The position numbers and the translations under genes were made by a program. DNA of 64,000 nt, taken from NCBI GenBank assembly GCA_020161845.1, contig JAIUNK010000013.1, positions 1 to 64,000 of the forward strand. The letters run 5' to 3'. Shown piece by piece: positions 57,374 to 64,000 of this stretch (positions are counted from its first letter, which is position 1; every line of letters begins with the position of its first letter). The stretch is from Actinomycetota bacterium. Its GTDB lineage: Bacteria > Actinomycetota > Actinomycetes > Actinomycetales > Dermatophilaceae. The notes beneath the pieces are model-generated. The model was not told where the DNA came from. It saw nothing but the letters and a program-made list of their open reading frames with translations, and made no database searches.

Positions 57374-58441
57374 TCAGTCCGTCGTGGCCCGCTCGCCGCG
57401 GTGCGCGTTGCGCGCCGAGCGGACGACGACCAGCTGGTCGCCCGCCCTGACCCGGGACACCTCGTCATCGACGGTGTAATGCACGGTGCCGTCCCGGATG
57501 ATCCCGAGGACGCGGTCGCCACAGTCCGCGTAGTGCACGCCGTCCTCGGCCGGGCGGGCCTCCCGCTCTGCGATCTCCACGCCCTGGCCATAGTTCATCA
57601 GGTCGCTCAGGACGGCGCCGAGGTGTGGCGACACCGCCGAGGTGCCGAGCATCCGCCCCGCGGTGTCGGAGGAGACGATGACGGCATCGGCGCCGCTGGA
57701 GCGCAGCAACGGGGCGTTGTCGCGGTCGCGGACCGAGGCCGCGACGGAGGCCTTCGGGTTGAGCTGTCTCACGGCCAACGTGACGAGGATGTTCGCGTCG
57801 TCCCGCCCCGTCGCGACGATGACCTGTTCGGCCCCCTGGATGCCGGCTCGGGTGAGGATCTCCCGCCGGGTCGCGTCGCCGGCGACCACGGCGTACCCGT
57901 CGGCGAGCGCCTCCTGGCGCGCGGCCTCGCCGGAGTCGATGATGACGAGGTCCTCCCGGCGCCGGCCGCTGCTGACCAACGTGGCGGCGGCGCTGCGGCC
58001 CTTGATGCCGTAGCCGACGACGATCGTGTGCTTCTTCATTCGTCTCCTCCAGGCGGAGATGCGCAGTTCTTCGCGGCCCTGGACGGCGAGCACCTCCAAC
58101 GTGGTGCCGATCAGCAGAACCAGGAACACGACGCGAGCCGGGGTGACGACGAAGGCGTTGATGAGGCGGGCCGAGTCGGAGGCGGGGGTGATGTCGCCGT
58201 ACCCGGTGGTGCTCAACGTTACCGTCACGTAATAGATCACGTCGATCAGGCTCATGCCGTCGTCGTTGGAATCGCGATAGCCGCCGCGGTCGACGTACAC
58301 CACCGCCACCGTGAACGCGAACGTCGCGAACGCCGCGAACAGGCGCACCGCCAGCCGCCGCCATGGCGACGGCGCTCGCGCCGGCAACGAGACCGCACCG
58401 CGTGCCGCGGGCGCCTCCGGGTCGTCTTCCGGCTGGGACAT
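57374..58441 (-). CDS. Two-segment potassium channel with RCK (TrkA-N) domain
   Basis: 355 residues. Two membrane segments flank a selectivity filter TTGYGD in SLIDVIYYVTVTLSTTGYGDITPAS. An RCK domain (about 130-250) has the GYGIKG NAD-type motif, followed by a TrkA-C-like end with VHYTVDDEVSRVRAGDQLVVV. It is a ligand-gated K+ channel (MthK-like) or KefB/Ch-type. GGAG is 6 bases before the ATG. It is divergent from the Mrp operon, so the two may balance K+ and Na+/H+. Confidence 0.9.
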   Translation of the reverse strand: MSQPEDDPEAPAARGAVSLPARAPSPWRRLAVRLFAAFATFAFTVAVVYVDRGGYRDSNDDGMSLIDVIYYVTVTLSTTGYGDITPASDSARLINAFVVTPARVVFLVLLIGTTLEVLAVQGREELRISAWRRRMKKHTIVVGYGIKGRSAAATLVSSGRRREDLVIIDSGEAARQEALADGYAVVAGDATRREILTRAGIQGAEQVIVATGRDDANILVTLAVRQLNPKASVAASVRDRDNAPLLRSSGADAVIVSSDTAGRMLGTSAVSPHLGAVLSDLMNYGQGVEIAEREARPAEDGVHYADCGDRVLGIIRDGTVHYTVDDEVSRVRAGDQLVVVRSARNAHRGERATTD

Positions 58442-58651
58442 CGAGCCCTCCCTATGGCCCTCGGACGGGCGGTTGGCGGTCGGGTTCGACCCTATGCGGT
58501 TCGGGGCCGCGCGTCCGCTCAAGCGGTTGCGGCAGCCGGGATAGGTGCCGTGGACCCGAGAATGGGTGTGCAGCTGCGCGGCGCCCGCGCGGTCCTGCGG
58601 CAGGATAGGTGAGCCCGTCGAACAGAGCCGACCACCGAGGAGACCCATCGC

Positions 58652-58693
58652 ATGTCGTGCCTGAGCTACCCGGGCCGCGGGGCGCCGTGGTGA
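58652..58693 (+). CDS. Possible 13-codon leader peptide before mrpA
   Basis: An ATG with an excellent site (CGAGGAGA, 8 bases upstream) opens a short frame ending in TGA at 58691-58693, 11 bases before the likely mrpA GTG. The best ribosome binding site in this region belongs to this frame, not to mrpA. Translation of mrpA could be coupled to it. The peptide itself may have no function. Confidence 0.35.
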   Translation: MSCLSYPGRGAPW

Positions 58694-58704
58694 CCGGAGG
58701 CGTC

Positions 58705-61671
58705 GTGACCGCGGGACTGGTGCTGCCCATAGCGGTGCTGGTCGGCGCCATCCTGGTGACGCCGCTGCTGGACCGCCGCTGGGGGCGGGATGCGTGTTGG
58801 GCGTTGGCGGGCCTGTACGTCGTGGCCTTTGTGGCGTTGCTCCCGGCCGCCGCCGCCGTCCTGCGGGACGAGACGCCCACAGTGGCGGTGCCCTGGGTGC
58901 CGGCTTGGGGCGTGCAGTTGGCGCTGCGCGCCGACGGCCTGAGCATCCTGTTCGCCGGGATCGCGCTGCTCATCGGCGCGGTGGTCTTCGGTTATTCGAC
59001 GCGCTACCTCGGCGAGGGGCGCCAGCTCAGCTTCTCCCTGGTCATGGCGATGTTCACCGCGGCCATGGTGACGCTGGTGCTCGCCGACGACCTGGTGCTG
59101 CTCTTCGTGGCCTGGGAGCTGACGTCGATCGCCTCGTTCCTGCTCATCGCACGATCTGGGCATCCGGGCGAGGCGGCCTCGATGCGCACGATGTTGTTGA
59201 CCTTCATCGGTGGGCTGGCGCTGCTCGCGGCGGTGGGTGCGATGGCGGTGCGGCTCGGCACCACCTCGCTGTCGGCCGTCCTGGCCGACCCGGTCTGGCG
59301 CGACGACCCCGGCTTCACGGCCGCGATGGCCGTGCTGGTGCTGATCGCCGGGATCAGCAAGAGCGCCCAGTTCCCGTTCCACGTCTGGCTCCCGGACGCG
59401 ATGGCCGCGATCACCCCGGTCAGCGCCTACCTGCACGCAGCGGCCGTCGTCAAGGCGGGCATCTTCCTGCTGATGCGGTTCACGCCGGCGTTCTCTGCGA
59501 CGCCCGCCTGGATCTACACCCTCGTCACCATCGGCCTGATCACCGCCGTGATCGGTGGCTGGTTCGCCCTCGCCCAGACCGACCTGAAGAAGCTGATGGC
59601 GTATTCGACGGTGAGCCAACTCGGCCTCATCGTCGCGGCCGTCGGGGTCGGCACGGAGGCGGCCCTGGCGGCCGCGATCCTGCACACGCTGGCGCACGCC
59701 CTGTTCAAGTCGGGCCTGTTCATGATGGTCGGCGTCATCGACCACGCCACGCACACCCGGGACCTGCGCCGGCTGCCGCCGTTGGCCCGGCGGATGCCGG
59801 CGGCCTTTGCCGTCACGGTGCTCGGCTGCGCCTCGATGGCGGGGATCCCACCCCTGCTCGGGTTCCTGTCCAAGGAGTTCTTGCTCGCCGCCCTGCGGCA
59901 GGCAGGCGGACCGGCCTGGTTCGGGCCGACGGCGATGCTGGTGGCGGCCGGGGCGAGCGTGTTGACCTTCGCCTACTGCGTGAAGCTGGTCTTCGGGGGC
60001 TTCGTCGACGGCCAGGATGACCGTCCGGTGTACCCTCCGCAGGCCCGGCTGACCGTCGCCGCCGCCCTACCGATCGTGCTCGGCCTGCCGTTGGGGCTGT
60101 ACGCCGTGCCGATCGAGTCGGTGATCGGCGCCGCGGTGGTCGCGGCGCACCCGGTGCTGGACGCCGAGCCGCACTTCACCCTGTGGCACGGCGTCACTCC
60201 CGAGCTCCTGGCCGCCCTGACGATCTACGCCCTCGGCGGCATCGTCATCGCCCGGCGCCGGACCCTATGGCCGCGGCTGGAACGGCCCAGCCTGCCGGGA
60301 GACGGCGCCGCGGTCATCGGCCGCGCCGTGAACCGGCTGTCCCGGCTCGGCGGACTCCTGGTGCGACCGGTCGCCGTCGACCACCCGTCCCGGCACCTGG
60401 TGCCGCTGGTCGCCGCGTTCGTCGTCATCCTGCTGGGCGGCCTGATCGTGCTGGGCCCGGCCGCCTTCCCCGCCGCACCGCCCGGCCGGACGGTGCCCAT
60501 CGACGTGGTGCTCCTGGTGCTCATCACGGCCGCGGTGGTGCTCGCCTGCCGCTGCGACTCCCGGCTCGGCGCCACCGTGTCGATCTCGGCCGTCGGCATC
60601 CTCGCGACGGTGCAGATCCTGGCCCTCGGCGCCCCGGACGTGGGCCTGACCCAGCTGCTCGTGGAGTCCCTCACCTTCATCGTCGTGATGCTGGTGCTGC
60701 AGAAGCTGCCGCGGACCTTCTCGGGTCGGCCCCGCGGGCGCCGCAAGGCGCGGATGGTGCTGCTCGCGGTCGGTGCGGGAGTGTCGGCGGGGCTCGGTAC
60801 GGCGGCGCTGAACGGCACCCGCGATCCCTCCACCGTGGCGCGCTACTACCAGGAGAACGCGACCGAGGTGACCGGCGGCGCCAACATCGTCAACGTGATC
60901 CTGGTCGAATTCCGGGCGCTGGACACGCTCGGCGAGTTGGCCGTGCTGGGCATGGCGGGCGTCGTCATCGTCGCGGTCCTCTCGACCGTCCGGCACGAGC
61001 AGCTCGACCCCCCGGACGCCGGGCCGCAGCCGGGTCCCGGGTTGCGGCCCGAGGGCAGCACGGCCCACGGGGCGATCATGTCGGCCTGGCCGAACGTGCT
61101 GCCGCTGCAGCTCATGCTCCGCCTGGTCAATCCCGTCCTGGCGCTGATCTCCGCGGTGATCTTCCTGCGCGGCCACAACGCGCCGGGCGGTGGCTTCATC
61201 GCGGCGCTGGTGGGCGCCTCGATCGTCGGCCTGCTCTATCTGTCCACCTCGAAGGATCGCCAGATCGGGCCGCCGCGGCTGCCGTTGCCGTTGATCGGCG
61301 GCGGGGTGCTGATCGCGGTCGGGACCGGGCTGTGGGGGTTGGTCGTGGAGGGCTCGTTCCTGGAGCCCGTCCGCGGCGACCTCGGCCCGCTGCACCTGAC
61401 CAGTTCGATGCTCTTCGACCTCGGCGTCTACGCCGCGGTGCTCGGCCTGGTCATGGTGGCCTTCAACCTGCTCGGCACGAGCGCCGCCAGCACGGACCAC
61501 CCCGGCGGCGAGGACACCCGGGAACGTGCCGACGAGACCGTCGAGGGCGAGCTGACCGGCCCGCTGGACACGGTGCGCGGCGAGCCCGCGGACGCGGCGC
61601 AGCGCCCCCGGGTCGGCGTACGGACTCGGGCCATCTCCAGCAATCGACCGCCGCGGGAGGTGGGCCGATGA
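58705..61671 (+). CDS. mrpA: Mrp Na+/H+ antiporter subunit A, fused to subunit B domains
   Basis: About 988 residues. The N-terminal ~500 residues are the NuoL-like proton antiporter core (IAITPVSAYLHAAAVVKAGIFLLMRF, LAHALFKSGLFMMVG, with lysines in membrane helices). The C-terminal ~250 residues carry MnhB-type segments (HNAPGGGFIAALVGASIVGLLYL). It exports Na+ (or K+) in exchange for H+ as part of the MrpABCDEF complex. GTG 58705 is preferred because GGAGG lies 4 bases upstream and it starts the first membrane segment; GTG 58687 is an alternative. The stop overlaps mrpC (ATGA). Confidence 0.92.
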   Translation: MTAGLVLPIAVLVGAILVTPLLDRRWGRDACWALAGLYVVAFVALLPAAAAVLRDETPTVAVPWVPAWGVQLALRADGLSILFAGIALLIGAVVFGYSTRYLGEGRQLSFSLVMAMFTAAMVTLVLADDLVLLFVAWELTSIASFLLIARSGHPGEAASMRTMLLTFIGGLALLAAVGAMAVRLGTTSLSAVLADPVWRDDPGFTAAMAVLVLIAGISKSAQFPFHVWLPDAMAAITPVSAYLHAAAVVKAGIFLLMRFTPAFSATPAWIYTLVTIGLITAVIGGWFALAQTDLKKLMAYSTVSQLGLIVAAVGVGTEAALAAAILHTLAHALFKSGLFMMVGVIDHATHTRDLRRLPPLARRMPAAFAVTVLGCASMAGIPPLLGFLSKEFLLAALRQAGGPAWFGPTAMLVAAGASVLTFAYCVKLVFGGFVDGQDDRPVYPPQARLTVAAALPIVLGLPLGLYAVPIESVIGAAVVAAHPVLDAEPHFTLWHGVTPELLAALTIYALGGIVIARRRTLWPRLERPSLPGDGAAVIGRAVNRLSRLGGLLVRPVAVDHPSRHLVPLVAAFVVILLGGLIVLGPAAFPAAPPGRTVPIDVVLLVLITAAVVLACRCDSRLGATVSISAVGILATVQILALGAPDVGLTQLLVESLTFIVVMLVLQKLPRTFSGRPRGRRKARMVLLAVGAGVSAGLGTAALNGTRDPSTVARYYQENATEVTGGANIVNVILVEFRALDTLGELAVLGMAGVVIVAVLSTVRHEQLDPPDAGPQPGPGLRPEGSTAHGAIMSAWPNVLPLQLMLRLVNPVLALISAVIFLRGHNAPGGGFIAALVGASIVGLLYLSTSKDRQIGPPRLPLPLIGGGVLIAVGTGLWGLVVEGSFLEPVRGDLGPLHLTSSMLFDLGVYAAVLGLVMVAFNLLGTSAASTDHPGGEDTRERADETVEGELTGPLDTVRGEPADAAQRPRVGVRTRAISSNRPPREVGR

Positions 61672-62000
61672 TCCTTGCCGGGACCGTCGCGGTGCTCGTC
61701 ACCGGCGGCGTCTACCTGCTGCTGCAACGCAGCATGGTGCGAGCCGTTTTCGGGATCGGGCTGCTCAGCCATGCCGCGAACTTCGTGCTGCTCACCTCGG
61801 GCGGGACCAACCGGCGCGGCCAGCCGCTGTCGGACCGCACGGGCGTCGCCGAGATGGCCGACCCGCTGCCGCAGGCCTTCGTCCTGACCGCCATCGTCAT
61901 CACGCTCGCCGTGACCGTGATCATGTTGATGCTCGCCGTCCTGGGCCGCAACGACGACACACATGCGATGCCGGCCACCGGGGAGAGCCGAGACGCATGA
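61668..62000 (+). CDS. mrpC: Mrp antiporter subunit C
   Basis: 110 residues with three membrane segments, NuoK-like: ILAGTVAVLVTGGVYLLLQRSMVRAVFGIGLLSHAANFVLL and LPQAFVLTAIVITLAVTVIMLML. The conserved PLPQALVLTAIVI pattern of MrpC is present. It overlaps both neighbours by 4 bases. Confidence 0.93.
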   Translation: MILAGTVAVLVTGGVYLLLQRSMVRAVFGIGLLSHAANFVLLTSGGTNRRGQPLSDRTGVAEMADPLPQAFVLTAIVITLAVTVIMLMLAVLGRNDDTHAMPATGESRDA

Positions 62001-63538
62001 CCGCCGCCCAGCTCCCGCTCATCGCCACGCTGCCGTTGCTGGCCGCGGCCCTGGCCGTGCTCGTGCGCCGGCCCGCGATCCAGCGCGCGCTGATGCTGGT
62101 CGTTCCGGCGGGCACGGCCGCCGCCGGGGTCGCGCTGCTGGTCGAGCACACCCACACCCCGGTGCTGGCGCACCACGTCGGGGGGTTCGTTCCCGGGGTG
62201 GCGATCCCCTTCGTCAGCGACTCGCTCAGCGCGACCATGCTGGTGGTCACCGGCACGACCACGGCGGCGTGCGCGGCTTTCCTGATGGCGACGGGGGAGG
62301 ACCGCTACCGGTTCGTCCCCGCGCTGGCCCTGATGCTCACGGCCGGGGTCAACGGCGCCCTGCTCACCGGCGACCTGTTCAACCTGTTCGTCTTCATCGA
62401 GGTGATGCTGCTCCCGTCGTACGCGCTGCTCGCCGTCACCGGCACCTGGCGGCGCCTCGGCGCCGGCCGCCTGTTCATCCTCGTCAACCTCCTGACCAGC
62501 ACGATCCTGCTGTTCGGGGTGGCCTTCGTGTACGGCGTCACGGGCACGGTCACGCTCGCGGCGCTGGCCGGGGTCGCCGCGGGCGACGGCCGGGCCTCCC
62601 TGGCGATCGTCGTCGTGCTGCTCGCCCTGTCGATCAAGGGTGCGGTCGTGCCGGTGCACGGCTGGCTGCCGCGCGCCTACCCGGCCACCTCCGCGGGGAT
62701 CATGGCCATGTTCAGCGGGCTGCACACGAAGGTCGCCCTCTATGCGATCTACCGGATCTACGCCGTGGTCTACGGCGCCGCGCCGGCCCCCTGGGTCGTG
62801 GCGCTGGCGGTCCTGGCCGTCGTGACCATGCTGATCGGCGCGATCGCGACCAGCGGCGAACGGCGGCTGCGGGCGGCCCTGGCCTGGCAGATGGTCAGCG
62901 GGGTGGGGCACATCCTGCTCGGGCTCGTCGTGTTCACGGCGGCGTCGCTGGCCGCCGGCGTCTTCTACCTGGCTCACCACGTGGTTACGATGGCGGCGCT
63001 GCTGCTGGCCGCGGGCGCGATCGAGCACGTCTACGGGACGGGCCGGTACGACCGACTGCAGGGCCTGATGCGCCGCGAACCGGCCCTCACCGTGTTGGTC
63101 GTCCTGGGGCTGTTCTCGCTGATCGGGTTCCCGCCCATGTCGGGGCTGTTCGGCAAGGTCGCCCTCGTGCTCGGCGTCTCGGGTGCCGATGCGGCGCCGG
63201 GCTCGCTGGGCGGGTGGACCCCCGCGGCGTACGTCGGTGCCATCCTGATCGCCTCCCTGGCCACGCTCGTCGCCCTGCAGCGGCTCTGGGTCGACGTGTT
63301 CTGGGGCCCGCCGATGACGACGTACCGGCCCGACGACCAACGCACCGGGCGCGGCCAACCGACGCCGGTGACGGACGACGTCCGCGTGTCCGGGCGGTTG
63401 CTCGCGCCGGCCGCGGCGCTGGTCGGGGTGTCGGTGGCGATGTTCGCCGGGGCCGGGGTGCTGCTGCCGGTCGCGCAGCGCGCGGCGGCGGGTCTGGTGC
63501 AGCTCCAGCCGTACGTCGAGGGGGTGCTGGGCCGATGA
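61997..63538 (+). CDS. mrpD: Mrp antiporter subunit D
   Basis: 513 residues with about 14 membrane segments, NuoM/N-like: GVNGALLTGDLFNLFVFIEVMLLPSYALL, IKGAVVPVHGWLPRAYPATSAGIMAMFSGLHTKVALYAIYR and a C-terminal helix near residues 480-510. It forms the second large proton channel of the complex. It overlaps mrpC and mrpE as ATGA. Confidence 0.93.
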   Translation: MTAAQLPLIATLPLLAAALAVLVRRPAIQRALMLVVPAGTAAAGVALLVEHTHTPVLAHHVGGFVPGVAIPFVSDSLSATMLVVTGTTTAACAAFLMATGEDRYRFVPALALMLTAGVNGALLTGDLFNLFVFIEVMLLPSYALLAVTGTWRRLGAGRLFILVNLLTSTILLFGVAFVYGVTGTVTLAALAGVAAGDGRASLAIVVVLLALSIKGAVVPVHGWLPRAYPATSAGIMAMFSGLHTKVALYAIYRIYAVVYGAAPAPWVVALAVLAVVTMLIGAIATSGERRLRAALAWQMVSGVGHILLGLVVFTAASLAAGVFYLAHHVVTMAALLLAAGAIEHVYGTGRYDRLQGLMRREPALTVLVVLGLFSLIGFPPMSGLFGKVALVLGVSGADAAPGSLGGWTPAAYVGAILIASLATLVALQRLWVDVFWGPPMTTYRPDDQRTGRGQPTPVTDDVRVSGRLLAPAAALVGVSVAMFAGAGVLLPVAQRAAAGLVQLQPYVEGVLGR

Positions 63539-63966
63539 GAATCGTGGCTGCCCTGGCCTATGTCGGCTTCATCGTGCGCGAAGTGATCGTCGGATCGTGG
63601 CAGGTGACCCGCGCCGCCTGGCTGCCGGGTGGGCTTTATCCGCCCGGCTCCGGTCCCGACGGCCCGGCCATCGTGGAGTTCCCGCTGCGCTGCCGCAGCG
63701 ACCTGGAGATCAGCGTGCTGGCCTCCTCGATCACGATCACCCCCGGCACGATGGTGCTCGGGATCGCGACGGCGCAGGGCGAGACGCCGGCGACCTTCTT
63801 CGTGCACGTCGCGCTGGGCGGAACCCGCTCGGAGATCCTGCGCGACCTGCGCGACATGGAGTCCCGCTTGCTGCGGGCGACGCGCGGTGCCGATGTCGGT
63901 GCCGGTCTCGATGCCGGTGCCGGTGCCGGTGCCGGTGCGGCGCTTGAGCGAGAGGACAAGCCATGA
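63535..63966 (+). CDS. mrpE: Mrp antiporter subunit E
   Basis: 143 residues. N-terminal membrane segment(s), then PAIVEFPLRCRSDLEISVLASSITITPGTMVLGI, the MrpE signature, and FFVHVALGG. The C-terminus has a Gly/Ala repeat (GAGAGAGAG, about 123-136) that is not part of the family core. Overlaps mrpD (ATGA) and mrpF (ATGA). Confidence 0.9.
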   Translation: MRIVAALAYVGFIVREVIVGSWQVTRAAWLPGGLYPPGSGPDGPAIVEFPLRCRSDLEISVLASSITITPGTMVLGIATAQGETPATFFVHVALGGTRSEILRDLRDMESRLLRATRGADVGAGLDAGAGAGAGAALEREDKP

Positions 63967-64000
63967 CGACGGCCCTGACCGTGGCGATCTGGGTGGCGGT
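63963..64000 (+). CDS. mrpF: Mrp antiporter subunit F, N-terminal fragment
   Basis: Starts with ATG overlapping the mrpE stop as ATGA; only 12 codons lie in the window and they read as the start of a membrane helix (TALTVAIWVAV). Position after mrpE in a compact mrp operon makes mrpF the expected gene. Confidence 0.75.
   Translation, partial: MTTALTVAIWVA

Overview
The window is about 70% G+C, densely coded on both strands, and carries the marks of an actinobacterium: a SigK-RskA-fasciclin set, a mycothiol-type isomerase fold, an FHA-ABC transporter like mycobacterial Rv1747, an Rv0958/Rv0959-like MoxR-VWA pair, a GC-rich Mrp antiporter operon, many GTG starts and many likely leaderless transcripts. 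An intracellular polyhydroxyalkanoate depolymerase, a thiolase and a crotonyl-CoA carboxylase/reductase suggest a polyester-storing member, for example of the Dermatophilaceae/Kineosphaera kind. That placement is an inference from gene content. No rRNA, tRNA, CRISPR array, phage or complete insertion sequence was seen.

Layout. 0-7.1 kb: a gene tail, FHA-ABC transporter, PPOX flavoprotein, PHA depolymerase, LytR_C envelope protein, and a hydrolase-MarR pair. 7.2-10.6 kb: a tyrosine/homogentisate operon (hmgA, an unknown conserved protein, fahA) with stop/start overlaps. 10.7-17.9 kb: HSL esterase, a left-handed beta-helix protein, a sugar porter with a truncated 5' end plus PfkB kinase, a thiolase and an SDR. 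18-22.5 kb: a stress or light-response-like island (SDR, DUF427, MerR/B12-binding regulator, SRPBCC protein, RskA anti-sigma, SigK sigma, fasciclin lipoprotein). 22.6-31.4 kb: lipoprotein, mycothiol-type DinB-fold enzyme, GATase1-AraC regulator, GAF-GAF-MCP receptor, penicillin-binding protein, TetR with FAD monooxygenase, and a secreted two-repeat protein. 31.6-35.1 kb: MoxR ATPase and VWA protein. 35.3-43.2 kb: Ccr, a small winged-helix protein, a large subtilase, CPBP protease, TIM-barrel isomerase and an esterase. 43.2-48.3 kb: ECF42-like sigma, secreted M15-like hydrolase, YidC paralogue, and a nucleoside transporter. 48.4-54.6 kb: a five-gene MacAB-like export operon with two adaptors. 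54.8-58.4 kb: beta-lactamase-fold protein, GH4 glycosidase and K+ channel. 58.6-64 kb: Mrp Na+/H+ antiporter operon mrpA(B)-C-D-E-F, running off the edge.

The most interesting non-coding structure is regulatory and repetitive. A near-perfect 32-bp palindrome with TGTCTAA arms lies between the DUF427 gene and the B12-binding regulator, and the same arm recurs upstream of the PPOX, phaZ and a small unknown gene. A three-copy 12-bp operator lies beside the GATase1-AraC regulator. Three 11-bp phased repeats lie upstream of the MacAB-like operon. An ACTACA-TT-TGTAGT operator lies between tetR and its monooxygenase. Short tandem repeats start exactly at TGA stop codons and place further TGAs in all three frames. 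Several genes show a -10 hexamer 6-7 nt before the start codon, which implies leaderless mRNAs.

Functionally, the window mixes carbon-storage and aromatic catabolism (phaZ, thiolase, ccr, hmgA-fahA), envelope maintenance and export (LytR_C, PBP, subtilase, VWA/MoxR, MacAB-like operon, M15-like and beta-lactamase-fold proteins), ion homeostasis (Mrp, K+ channel), and at least eight regulators. All functional calls come from reading the sequence; no database search was run.
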